32,423 nucleotides of DNA, taken from contig CAJTOR010000042.1 of assembly GCA_910577675.1 (NCBI GenBank), forward strand, positions 1 through 32,423, written 5' to 3'. Source of the DNA: an uncultured Lachnospiraceae bacterium. GTDB taxonomy: Bacteria; Bacillota; Clostridia; Lachnospirales; Lachnospiraceae. The translations under genes were made by a program, and so were the position numbers. Below the pieces are notes generated by a model. The model made no database searches, was not told the DNA's origin, and was given only the letters and a program-made list of their open reading frames with translations. Shown one piece after another: positions 1 to 9,100 of the stretch; position 1 is the first letter of the stretch; each line of letters opens with the position of its first letter.

Positions 1-513
1 CCTTTGTTGGTTCTATTATACGAAAAATCCAGCCTTTTTTCAAGTAAATTCAAAACAATTCGTTCACTGGAAAAGGGCGTTGGTTTGAAACAGTTGACAT
101 TCTTATCCCCCTGCTTTTTTACAGGAAATATTCTTTCCATTTTATATCCGCCAATCTATCATTTATGGCATCGCTTTTTCATTGTTCCCGCTTTCACCAC
201 CATTTTTACATCCACTACTTTTTAACAAAAGTTGTCCCTGTTTAACAAAGGTACAGGCTTTGCCTGTACGGTGTTTCCTTGGTTTGTTTCACAAACCTAT
301 TCCTGCCTTGACCGAAAATTTTTGCATTCTTCCCCTTTTGTGGCTCTGGTCAAGTCCCCGCCACAGGCGTGGCAGACGCTCCGCTGAAAAAAGCGGGAAC
401 AAAAGTAAAGTACTTGCTTTCTTCGGGGAAAAATACACCTTCAAATATATTAGACATTATGCAGCACTGGATTCCTTGCAAACAATATGTTCCGAAAACA
501 ATCACCATTCAGT
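1..513. other. Non-coding left end with clustered short hairpins
   Basis: I see no convincing gene in this stretch: the open frames have no ribosome binding site and unnatural composition. What it holds is a run of small inverted repeats between 251 and 396, listed separately, and two short direct repeats of TTTAACAAA near 222 and 241. It lies downstream of the DUF2806 gene, which reads leftward and ends at 514. It could be a structured non-coding locus or a replication or transfer site of the element, but nothing in it identifies which. Confidence 0.5.
251..396. repeat. Four successive short hairpins
   Basis: Four inverted repeats follow one another. They are GTACAGGC-ttt-GCCTGTAC (251-269), GGTTTGT-ttc-ACAAACC (281-297), GCCAC-aggc-GTGGC (360-373) and CCGCT-gaaaaa-AGCGG (381-396). 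The first two have perfect 8- and 7-bp arms with three-base loops, which is unusual so close together in AT-rich sequence. No T-run follows them in the expected place, so they do not look like simple terminators. Confidence 0.6.
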
Positions 514-1470
514 CTATAACAGATCATTTGGAGCAAAATCATTTTCCCCGATGATCCTATGGGTGGAAAAAGTTAAGTTTGGATATTGTTTTTTTAATTC
601 CCGCAAACAAAGAATGGGATAATCATTATTCACATGGTAATCCGACATTCCTTGGATAATATTATATAATTCAATTCCGCTTTTCGTTAAAAAATATGGT
701 TCAATGGATATGGAATTTAACCTACTATCGCTGTCCGCAATCACAAAACAAACCATCTCTTGATTTTGAATACTAAGGACATTATCACTTTCAAAGTCTG
801 TCGCAAGGGCATTATCCACGGACAGCAGCCCGCATTCGATCATTGGAATTACGCTGTCTGAATATTTTAGACCTGTTTTTAATATATAGTTATAGCTTTC
901 TACATTGTCCTCGCTTTTTTCACAAAAACCATTGTTTAAAATAAAATAACAATCACCACTTTGTAAAACATAACGGCTTAATTTATTGAAAATCTCTGCT
1001 TCCTTTTGGGATAAGTTCCGGATAATGTCCATTGTCCGCAGGGAACAAGTGCCGGACTGTTTCATTTCCCCTGCAAGTACTTTACCCCATAATCTTTGCA
1101 GTTCTTCATTGCTGATATTTCCTACCGCATCAAAGAAACGCATGATCCAATCAAATTCAATCTTAGGGTCTACCTGTTCATTATCTTCCTTCAATTCCAT
1201 CGCCGCAAAACCTGCAGAGCTTACAAAATTCTTTAACTTTGTAAGCTCATATAAGGTGAATGTCTGGTTTTCCAAAAGTTTTCCCTCTTGCTGCTTTCGG
1301 TATATCTCTACATCCACCTCTGCTTTGCCATTTTTTAGGGTCAATGTCGGGGTATATAAAGTTTTAACAATACCTCCAACCGTTCCAATCAATTTCTTCA
1401 GCACTGGGGAAGATGCAAGGATCGGCAACCCCTTATTTATAATCTCAATTATTGTATTTTGGTCAATCAT
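514..1470 (-). CDS. DUF2806 domain protein
   Basis: This is a 318-residue protein of unknown function. The stretch from about residue 85 to 170 (FVSSAGFAAMEL, then WIMRFFDAVGNISNEELQ, then LWGKVLAGE and SLRTMDIIRNLS) matches my memory of the DUF2806 family, which is found in mobile elements and host-defence neighbourhoods. The start at 1470 (MIDQNTII) is preferred over one 13 codons upstream because AGGAGGG lies just before it. There is no signal peptide or strong membrane segment; residues 12-35 are mildly hydrophobic. It is the last gene before the non-coding left end and is separated from the TOPRIM gene by about 180 nt, so it may be transcribed on its own. The molecular role is not known to me. 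Confidence 0.75.
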   Translation of the reverse strand: MIDQNTIIEIINKGLPILASSPVLKKLIGTVGGIVKTLYTPTLTLKNGKAEVDVEIYRKQQEGKLLENQTFTLYELTKLKNFVSSAGFAAMELKEDNEQVDPKIEFDWIMRFFDAVGNISNEELQRLWGKVLAGEMKQSGTCSLRTMDIIRNLSQKEAEIFNKLSRYVLQSGDCYFILNNGFCEKSEDNVESYNYILKTGLKYSDSVIPMIECGLLSVDNALATDFESDNVLSIQNQEMVCFVIADSDSRLNSISIEPYFLTKSGIELYNIIQGMSDYHVNNDYPILCLRELKKQYPNLTFSTHRIIGENDFAPNDLL

Positions 1471-1648
1471 GGATATCCCTCCTTCTTGTTTATAAAGAGA
1501 TTTTACCACAATTTGCCGTATTATTCCAGAAAAACTTACGTTTTTTTACAATAATCATGGATTCCATTCCCTATCCATTTTTCTTCGGTTTTCTGCCTTA
1601 AAAGTTTATTACTCTGTTTTTTATCCGCTTTTCTTTTGTTTTTAATGA

Positions 1649-2695
1649 TCATCTACTTTCTTGTGTCATCCCTTGCATATCCTCTATTACTTCTTGTCCC
1701 CGTTCCATCCTTCTCAAAAACATTATCAAGTCCTCATTGAAGTCCTTCCCCTGCGGGGTCTGGATGTAAACTTGATATCCCGCTTTTCGGAACGCTTCAG
1801 CGGACAGTTTTGCCTGCACCTGCCCGTGATTGCGCGGCTGTCCTTTTGCATCCCTACCATCCACGTCATTATCATAGCAGAATACAATCTCCCGGATCTC
1901 TGGATGGAGTTTTAAATAGCGGGTAAGTGCCTTATCGGACAGACAACCTTCCGCAACCCGATGATCCTCCTGCCAATCCATGCCATACCGCTTGCAGAGT
2001 GTAGCATGGCTCATGGCATCAATCGGTGCCTCAAACTCATATACCCGTTGGGAATGACCTTCCATACAGAATCCATACGTCTTGTCAGAGTTTTCTACAT
2101 CCTGTCGGAAATGGCTGTCCCTGCTTGGCGCACGGAGTGCGCAATAGCGCGGTTTCCCGTTTTCATCATAACCCACAAAGGCACAGTTTTTAAAGATATA
2201 TCCGTTTTTCTGTGTAATGGCTTGGTAGATTTTCCCCTGTTTCATCATCTCCCCGACTACACTGTGGTCAATGCCGCGTGTTTTCGTCAGGTAGGCAAAG
2301 GTCTGGCGGCAATCTTTATCCTTCTCCGGCAACACCAACTCCCCTTTTTGTTTTTTCTCCACCATCGGTACAAGATGTTCTGTCTGTTCGTAAGCGCGGC
2401 AGCCAAGGATGAATTCCACCGCGCTTTTAAAATCCGCAATGCCCATATATTCCTGCACAAACTGGATGATGTTCCCGGACTTCCCGCCCGTGAATTGGTA
2501 ATACCCCCGCCCATGCTTAAACAGGTACAGTCCGCCACTGTGTTTTACATGGACAGTATTTTTATCACCCTTCTCAATCTCATAGCCATGCTTTATGGCA
2601 AAATCAATCAGGTTCGTGTCAAAGACCTGTTTCATCTGTTCCTCCGTAAAGGGCATTGGGTATTTCCTATTGCCTGTATATTGACGTTGTTCCAT
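1649..2695 (-). CDS. DUF3991 and TOPRIM domain protein
   Basis: This 348-residue protein resembles the DUF3991/Toprim_2 proteins of conjugative elements, which are related to primases and probably act on element DNA during transfer or replication. Residues about 20-100 hold a small zinc-ribbon-like or DUF3991 region (LFKHGRGYYQFTGGKSGNIIQFV). The TOPRIM fold follows, with its glutamate at about E222 (FEAPIDAMSH) and the metal-binding acidic motif at about 275-280 (YDNDVDG). The start at 2695 has AAGGGGG about 6 nt upstream; the in-frame start 8 codons earlier has no such site. It sits in the leftward run of element genes. No mobilisation relaxase is visible beside it, so its partner must lie outside the window. 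Confidence 0.85.
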   Translation of the reverse strand: MEQRQYTGNRKYPMPFTEEQMKQVFDTNLIDFAIKHGYEIEKGDKNTVHVKHSGGLYLFKHGRGYYQFTGGKSGNIIQFVQEYMGIADFKSAVEFILGCRAYEQTEHLVPMVEKKQKGELVLPEKDKDCRQTFAYLTKTRGIDHSVVGEMMKQGKIYQAITQKNGYIFKNCAFVGYDENGKPRYCALRAPSRDSHFRQDVENSDKTYGFCMEGHSQRVYEFEAPIDAMSHATLCKRYGMDWQEDHRVAEGCLSDKALTRYLKLHPEIREIVFCYDNDVDGRDAKGQPRNHGQVQAKLSAEAFRKAGYQVYIQTPQGKDFNEDLIMFLRRMERGQEVIEDMQGMTQESR

Positions 2696-2842
2696 TCTGT
2701 CCCCCTTTAAGCGAAGCAAAAATTCCCCCTTATATGCAAAGAAAAGTATGTAATATTGAGGTTTGTCAAAATTACAAAATTATTCTCTTTTATGGCAAAG
2801 CATTTCCTCCTGCTTCAATAGATATTACCACATCGATTTTTC

Positions 2843-3412
2843 TTACTGTTCTATTTCTTCATCCTCTATATAGTCACAGATATCGTTAAGGGCTTCTTCT
2901 GGGTCACAGGGGAGGAAAGTATAGTTTTTAAAATCCTCCAAAACTTTCCGAATTTCTTCTGGGGAGTTTTGTTCTGAAGCAGTGTCATATTCCTCAAAAC
3001 TGGTTGCGTAATCGTAACCGCCCTCCCCATACATTTCCTCCAAAAACTGGCGCACCGTTTCTGGCATCACCGTATCGTCCGTGCTAATACAGCCGTATTG
3101 GGTTAGGTAAGAGATTTCTGTTAATTCACTGTGGGGTTGCCCATTCATCTCCAATAACACAATGCAAAGATTTTTGCTTCCTCTTGCCTGCAAGACCCCT
3201 GGCAGGAGGATTGTTCCACGGTTTCCCCCATCTTTTCCAAAAGAATCTTCCCCATATACTTCCAACGCATATTTATGTAAGGCGTTCAGTATGCTCTTTA
3301 CATACACTTTTTCTTCTGTCTGGTAATCCCTCTGTAACTGCATATAACGGATTTTGGTAAGCACATCCCGATTGATGTGATCAATGTATAAATTTATTTT
3401 ATCTCTATACAT
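2843..3412 (-). CDS. Acidic hypothetical protein
   Basis: I do not recognise this 189-residue protein. The start at 3412 (MYRDKINLYIDHI) follows GGAGGGAA, so the 16 additional upstream codons are unlikely to be used. The N-terminal third is mixed and probably helical. The middle has a hydrophobic strand pattern (NLCIVLLEM). The last 70 residues are strongly acidic (EEMYGEGG, EEYDTASEQ, DICDYIEDEEIEQ). It lies between the TOPRIM gene and another unknown protein in the same direction, so it belongs to the element. An acidic protein near a DarB-like antirestriction gene could be a DNA mimic, but that is speculation from composition alone. Confidence 0.7.
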   Translation of the reverse strand: MYRDKINLYIDHINRDVLTKIRYMQLQRDYQTEEKVYVKSILNALHKYALEVYGEDSFGKDGGNRGTILLPGVLQARGSKNLCIVLLEMNGQPHSELTEISYLTQYGCISTDDTVMPETVRQFLEEMYGEGGYDYATSFEEYDTASEQNSPEEIRKVLEDFKNYTFLPCDPEEALNDICDYIEDEEIEQ

Positions 3413-3486
3413 TTTCCCTCCTTCTGTGCCAGTCGCCCATTCAAAACGGTTATGTTCCATTTTTATCCCAAAAACATTTTTTTATC

Positions 3487-4884
3487 TTACTGGATCATCC
3501 CCGCCTCCAATATCCCTGCTCCCTGCAATTCCTGAACCTTTTCATTGCTGTTCCGCTGCATCCCCCCAGATAGCAAACATTCCACTTTGTGGAGGATGCT
3601 GTGCAATTCCTTTTCCCCCAGCTCATTTTCCATCCCTGCCTGTAGTACAAGGGCATAGATTTTCTGCATCTCCCCCATTGTGAAAAGTGAGCTGACACCC
3701 TGTTTCAAATATTGAAGGATTTCCTTCTCCCCAGCAGGCATCCCAAACAACCTTTCCCGGGATACTGCCCATTCATACGCCCTATGGTCAGAGATTTTTT
3801 CCTTCGAATTGTCCTGGTTCAGCATAAAACATTCCAGCCCATGCTGGATCGCCTTTTCTGCGTCCAATGGGGCAGTCAGTAACAAGTCGTCCACCGTGTA
3901 CCCATACCCATGCAGCCGTTCCTTGTCAATCAGTTTTACGTAATCATCCACTTCCATTTCCACGGCATCTTGCAAGAACATCCTGCGCCCTCCCAGGACG
4001 GAATGGGCAAACTGTTCCGAATCCTCTACCCCATAGCTGACTTTTTCTATTTTTCCATACTCCTGTACAATGGACGGCCAGTCTTTCTCATATTGCTGGA
4101 ATCCAAATGTCCGGTATCCCGGCCGGTTCTGAAAGATAATATCCACCCAGACGGGGGTGGAGGAATGGGTACTGAGGTAATCCAGGTGCTTCTGGTAATC
4201 AATTTCAAAAACGTTCCCTCTTATCCCATTCCCTTCCATATCCTGCCCTTGTAGTTCCAGCCAAAACGCCCTTGGGTGTTCCTTCTTGGAATTTCCATTT
4301 GCGTTCCAAGAATTATGCGGGCTGGTCTTTTCCATATATACCTGTTCCTCCTTAAAACAATGGGTTCCTCCACGGCGGGAAAGCCAGAAAAAATACTTTG
4401 GGGCTTTCCCATCCTTTGCGGCGGCCATTAGGGTTTCCCTGTCATACGGAAAGTCTGTCTGGTGGTATTCCGTGTTATGTTCCATGATCTTTTGTAAGGT
4501 TTCCAGCACATCCACATCCCGGAAACAAGCACATGGTCTTGGGTGGTAGCCCCGCCCCTGCAAACTTTCTTGTATCTGTGCTGTGACTTCTTCTTTTGTG
4601 CCATGGAAACTTGTTCCATTAAATTGCTCCTGCTTCACAAATTCCCTGCCCTTGTCCATCTTATATAACTGTAACTTCCCATTATCTGGCAAGATGAAAT
4701 TTGTCCTCCCTTCCATCCCCACATCCATTACAGGTAATTCCGAAACCAGCCCCGTAAGGTTATCCAGCACTACCGAATCCTGCCCTCGCATTTCCTGGGC
4801 TTCTGCGCGGGGCAAGTGATATATCCGCAGGGTATATTCATCTTCGTCTGTCCGAACCAGCGAGCAAACTTCATTCCATTCCAT
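3487..4884 (-). CDS. Hypothetical mobile-element protein, 465 residues
   Basis: I do not recognise this protein. It has no signal peptide, transmembrane segment or obvious catalytic motif. The first 100 residues look like a compact alpha/beta domain (YTLRIYHLPRAEA, LDNLTGLVSELPVMDVG), a style I associate with accessory proteins of Clostridial conjugative elements. The C-terminal 180 residues are largely helical. The start ATG at 4884 overlaps the 3' end of the PP-loop gene by 14 nt, and GAGGAAGGA encoded by that gene's tail serves as its ribosome binding site, so the two are translationally coupled. The coupling suggests the two proteins work together or need matched amounts. Confidence 0.75.
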   Translation of the reverse strand: MEWNEVCSLVRTDEDEYTLRIYHLPRAEAQEMRGQDSVVLDNLTGLVSELPVMDVGMEGRTNFILPDNGKLQLYKMDKGREFVKQEQFNGTSFHGTKEEVTAQIQESLQGRGYHPRPCACFRDVDVLETLQKIMEHNTEYHQTDFPYDRETLMAAAKDGKAPKYFFWLSRRGGTHCFKEEQVYMEKTSPHNSWNANGNSKKEHPRAFWLELQGQDMEGNGIRGNVFEIDYQKHLDYLSTHSSTPVWVDIIFQNRPGYRTFGFQQYEKDWPSIVQEYGKIEKVSYGVEDSEQFAHSVLGGRRMFLQDAVEMEVDDYVKLIDKERLHGYGYTVDDLLLTAPLDAEKAIQHGLECFMLNQDNSKEKISDHRAYEWAVSRERLFGMPAGEKEILQYLKQGVSSLFTMGEMQKIYALVLQAGMENELGEKELHSILHKVECLLSGGMQRNSNEKVQELQGAGILEAGMIQ

Positions 4885-5866
4885 ATCCTTCCTCCTCTTC
4901 CTCTTGTTCCGCTTTCCATTGTTCCCTTATCTGATATGGGACCCCGATAAAATCCAGCACTTCCCCACAACCTAACTGGTTGATGCAGTAGTCATATTGT
5001 TTTGGGTGTGTGACCTGCATCCGCTGGAAGCGGTTGGGTTCCGGCTCCAGGTGTACCCCAAACATACAGTACATACAACCAGATCTTGCGACCCCGCTGG
5101 TTTTTAGGGCATGGGTGCCATCCTTCTTTTCTATTTCCTCAATGCCTCCATAAATGGGGGCATAGGGTATCTTTGTCTTTTTCAGGTAACTTAGGACATC
5201 CTGTTCCGTCCAGAATGCCATCGGCTGGCTGACGGGGCGTTTCCTCCCAAAACCGTTACAGCCATATTTCAGCCACGCCTGCGTCCGCAGGCGGCTTTCC
5301 TGCGCCATGACCCCGGTGATCCCATGCCGCCCGGTTTCTTTCTCGAACTGGTAAACCGGGGATTTCTTCATGTGGTAACAGCAACGGGCAGATATTTTAA
5401 ATGGCGCGTCCAGCAAATAATGGTATTTTTCGCAGTTGAAGGGCGATTTTTTCCCATCCGGTGTCAACAGCCTCCCCTCCAATCTCTTTATACGGATATC
5501 CTGCCCCTTCCTCGCCCCGTCCACACAGTCCGCCACTTCTTTGGAGATCACCGGGTAGCCGTATTTTTCGATGATTTGGTGGAAAGGGTATTTTGGACGT
5601 AACCAATTTACATTTTCCTTCATTTTTACAAATTCCCGTATCTCCGGGTATTCCAGCCCGGTATCCACGAACACCGCCGGGATGTCCGGGTAGACCCGCC
5701 TTGCCAAGTCAAGGAGTACTGTGGAATCCTTTCCGCCACTAAAACTTACAAAGACCTTCCCACCATATTTTATGTACCATTCCATAATCCTTGTCTGCGT
5801 GACCCGTACCTTCTGCTCAAGACTCCAGCCCTGCATGGTCTTTAAGTCCTTTCTGGTATAGCCCAA
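4871..5866 (-). CDS. PP-loop ATPase, PAPS-reductase family
   Basis: This 331-residue protein belongs to the phosphoadenosine-phosphosulfate reductase / DndC-like superfamily, whose members activate substrates by adenylation. The PP-loop SGGKDST is at about residues 43-49, followed by the expected strand and VDTGLEYPE (68-75). Cysteines at 162, 163, 203, 264 and 267 (RCCYHM, SGCMYC) could bind a metal or an Fe-S cluster. True PAPS reductases are shorter and sit in sulfur operons. Here the gene is in a mobile element, so a nucleic-acid-modifying or antirestriction role is more likely, by inference. The start is a TTG at 5866 with AAAGGCGG about 8 nt upstream; the first ATG is 10 codons further in. 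The 3' end overlaps the next gene by 14 nt. Confidence 0.85.
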   Translation of the reverse strand: MGYTRKDLKTMQGWSLEQKVRVTQTRIMEWYIKYGGKVFVSFSGGKDSTVLLDLARRVYPDIPAVFVDTGLEYPEIREFVKMKENVNWLRPKYPFHQIIEKYGYPVISKEVADCVDGARKGQDIRIKRLEGRLLTPDGKKSPFNCEKYHYLLDAPFKISARCCYHMKKSPVYQFEKETGRHGITGVMAQESRLRTQAWLKYGCNGFGRKRPVSQPMAFWTEQDVLSYLKKTKIPYAPIYGGIEEIEKKDGTHALKTSGVARSGCMYCMFGVHLEPEPNRFQRMQVTHPKQYDYCINQLGCGEVLDFIGVPYQIREQWKAEQEEEEEGYGME

Positions 5867-5880
5867 CTTCCTTACCGCCT

Positions 5881-5922
5881 TTCACAGGAAATTTTTTGTT
5901 GTTGCTTTCTGCTTCCTGTGAA
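5881..5922 (-). promoter_or_regulatory. Perfect 10-bp inverted repeat before the PP-loop gene
   Basis: The arms TTCACAGGAA (5881-5890) and TTCCTGTGAA (5913-5922) are exact reverse complements around a 22-nt spacer. The 3' arm on the minus strand abuts the AAAGGCGG ribosome binding site of the PP-loop gene. It may be a regulator-binding site, or an RNA hairpin that affects translation of that gene. Confidence 0.55.
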
Positions 5923-6001
5923 ACCTTGGTTCTTCCCCTGCCCCTATTTTGTGGCATTTTGGTGAGGGTAATCCTTCCACTGATACAAGCAAGTTACTCA
6001 T
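5882..6001 (-). CDS. Possible 39-residue small protein
   Basis: An open frame begins at ATG 6001 (MSNLLVSVEGLPSPKCHK) and ends in a TGA just before the ribosome binding site of the PP-loop gene. The only Shine-Dalgarno-like bases (AGGTG) are too close to the ATG for a standard site. The peptide is basic towards its end and matches nothing I know. Its 3' end runs through the inverted repeat at 5881-5922, so it could act as a leader peptide. It may equally be chance. Confidence 0.22.
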   Translation of the reverse strand: MSNLLVSVEGLPSPKCHKIGAGEEPRFHRKQKATTKNFL

Positions 6002-6012
6002 CACCTATGGAG

Positions 6013-6099
6013 GGGATGTCATCCCACATCTGATATAATCTTATTTTAGAGGGGTACAATCCCCCGTGGGATTGCGGGAGTGCAGGCTGGTCATATCAG
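6013..6099 (-). other. Structured intergenic segment after the giant gene
   Basis: Between the stop of the methylase-helicase gene and the possible small frame there are nested inverted repeats. An outer pair CTGATAT (6030-6036) / ATATCAG (6093-6099) encloses CAATCCC (6057-6063) / GGGATTG (6068-6074). Beside them is the near-perfect palindrome GGGATGTCATCCC (6013-6025). No clear T-run follows, so this is more likely a processing site, regulatory RNA or protein-binding site than a plain terminator. Confidence 0.45.
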
Positions 6100-6136
6100 T
6101 TCTGTTGCCACCATGCCCCGGCTTCCAAATATCCCC

Positions 6137-9100
6137 CTACTGTTCAATTCCTTCTCCCCCTGCCACCATCCTCATTGTTCCCATATCTTTCAATAATTGT
6201 GATGGATGGGAATAGCTTGCGGAGGTGCTTGGCATATTGGGTTTTTCGGCATCCCCTGTTTCTTGCGTGGGCTGTCCTGCCGCGCCGTCCTCAACCATGT
6301 CCTCCCCGCCTTCCTTAAATTCCAGTGCAAGGTCAAGCTGCACTTTCTTCTTTTGCAGTTCCATCAGCCGTTCTTCCTCCGGGAATGGCTTCCCACACTC
6401 TGCCTTTGCTGTTTCCATCTGTTTTTTTAGGTTCTCCAGTTCTGCCTTTTGTCCTTCGAGTTCCTCCGCAAGGCGTTCCGCTAAGTTTATAATACGGGTG
6501 ATGTTGCCAAGTTCCGAGCCTCCGTAGTCTGTCCGGTGAACCTCTCTCCCACAGAGTTGGATCTCCACATCGTCCAGGAACTTCCGCACCAGCCGGAGGG
6601 AAAACCCTGCATAGCTGCCAACCTCCAGACAGTCTCCCCTCTCCAGACCAAGCCTGCGGGCGCAGACCATAAGATGCTCCGCCGCCTTTGCCCTCTCGGT
6701 ATGTCCCCTCCCATCCACGACCATACAGAATTCCTTCGGTTTGTTCACCCGGTACGTTTTTAAGTCCTCTTCCCCTGCGGCAACCTGTTTTTCCTTCCTT
6801 GCCACTTGTTCCGGGAAAGCCACGGTCTTTCTTGACAGTTCGGTCTGTTGTGCCTGCCACGAGGATTTCAGCACCATCAGCCTGCCAATCTCATTGTCCG
6901 TTTCCATCTTTTCCTTCACCCTTGGGTCGGAAGCCGCCATTGCCTTAAACTCCGCATATTGCAGCACGGTTTCGTCCAAGTCGTCACAGGTGCGCAGTGC
7001 GGAACGCCCGGTCATGACCTGGCTGATATAACGCTGTTTCTGTTCCAGTATCTGCCACAGGTAAGCATCAAAGGTGTTCTCCGTGATGTAGTTGTAGATG
7101 GAAACCTCCGCATTTTGGTTGCCCTGGCGCAGGATGCGCCCGTTGCGCTGGGTCAGGTCGGATGGCCGCCACGGCACATCAAGATTATGCAGGGCAATAA
7201 GTTTCTGTTGGACGTTCATCCCAGTCCCCATCTTCTCTGTACTTCCCATTAAAATCCGGGTTTTCCCGTCCCTCACCTTTTCAAAGAGCTGCTCCCGTTG
7301 CAGGTCGGTTTTTGCGTCATGGATGAAGGCAATCTCCCCCTCATCCACCCCCTGCGCCACCAATGCCACTTTCATTGCCCCATAAAAGCTGAAGCTGCCA
7401 TCCTCCTTCGGTGTTCCCTGGTCACAGAAGATCAGCTGGGTCAGGTGTTCCTTTTCCGTTTCGTGGTAAATTTCTGCCACCGTTTTTGCACACAGGTTCA
7501 GCTTGGTGTCCGGGTCGTCCGCTAGGTTTGGTTCAATTGCCCTTGGGTCGATGGAGAGTAGGCGGGCTTCATGGGTCAGTTTTAGGAAATTGTCCTTGCT
7601 GCTGTCCACCTGCCCGCCCCGGATGGCCTCAGCGCGTTCTGCTAGTTCCATCACAATCCGCTTCTGGTCAGGGGTACAGACGGATTTTATCACCTGTGGC
7701 GCACCTGTTTTTAACCCCGGTGTTGGCAGGTTTAGCATATCCGCTGTTTTAATGTCCGCGACCATTGCAAACATCCCCATCAGTTCCGGGAGGTTGTGGA
7801 ACTGTGAGAAACGGTTTTTCATCTGGTATCCGTTCCCCTCCGGCCGGATTTCCAGCGAGGATGTGACCTTGCCGAAGGTTGCCGCCCATTCATCAAACAT
7901 CAGAAGGCCGCGCTGCTTTAGTTCCTGCGGCTGTAAGGTTTTCTGCATCACATACAGTTCCGCCATTGAGTTGCTGACGGGTGTCCCGGTCAGGTAGACC
8001 ACATTCCTCCCGTTGCTGATCTCATTGATGTATTGGCATTTCTGGTGCATATCCATTGCCCGTTTGCTGCTCTGGCTACTAACCCCTGCCACGTTGCGCA
8101 TCTTTGTATAAGAGAAATTATTTTTGTAGGCATGGGCTTCATCCACAATCAGGGCATCCACGCCAAGTTCCTCAAAATTGATGACATCATCCTTCCTTTC
8201 CGCTGAGAACAGTTGGTCAATGCGGGATTGGAGGTTCTTCTTGAAAATCTGCATCTGCTTTAGGGACCAGTCCTTCCCATCACGAAATTTCTGTTCCTCA
8301 ATACCCTGTGTGACCGCCTCCAGTTCCTCCCGCATGGCGGCAAGCTGACGCTCCCTTGACAGCCCGATCAGTTCAAAGCTGGAATGTGCCATGATGATGC
8401 AGTCATAGTCCCCGGTTGCAATCCGGCTGACAAAACGGCGGCGGTTTGCCCGCTCAAAGTCGCGCTCCCCCGCCACAAGGATGTTGGCACTTGGGTAGAG
8501 TTCCATGTAGGCATCCGACCATTGGCCAACCAAATGGTTTGGTACGGCAATCAATGGTTTGTTTGCCTTCCCAAGCCGCTTCATCTCATGGGCGAGGACA
8601 ATGGCGGCATAGGTTTTCCCCGCGCCCACCTCATGCGCCATCAATAGGTTCCCTTCCCCATAGAGGCCATGTGCCACCACATCGAGCTGGTGTTTCCTCA
8701 GTGTGATGTCCGCTGCTAGGTCTGGCAACACAAGGTCGGAACCATCGTACTCGCGCGGGCGGATGTTGTTGAAACGGTCATTATACAGCTTTACCAGCCT
8801 TGCCCCGCGCTGCGGGTCGGAAAAAAGCCACCGCTCAAACTCTGCCTTGATCTGCGCCTGCTTCTCGCGGGCAAGGATAGTTTCTTTTTTGTTCAGGATG
8901 TACTTCTCCCGCTTTTCCCCCGTTACGGGGTCGGGGTATTCTATCTTGTCGCGGATTTCCACAAAGCGCAGGTTTAAGGATGCCTCCAGGATTTCATAGG
9001 CATTGATCCGCTCAGTCCCATAGACCTTGGTTGCCGTAATGGAACCTTTCTCATTCCCCTTGTTGGCAATGAAGTATGAACCGCTGTATTGGGAATATTG

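Noticed and set aside
182..622. A 146-codon plus-strand frame at the left end
   Set aside because: No ribosome binding site; it runs through the hairpin cluster and into the opposite-strand DUF2806 gene.
4871..5866. Sulfate-assimilation PAPS reductase
   Set aside because: No neighbouring sulfur genes, extra cysteines, and a mobile-element setting argue for a different role.
6333..6860. A 175-codon frame inside the 3' part of the giant gene
   Set aside because: Its composition is Gly/Arg-rich shadow sequence, the giant frame encodes a sensible coiled coil there, and no ribosome binding site was found.
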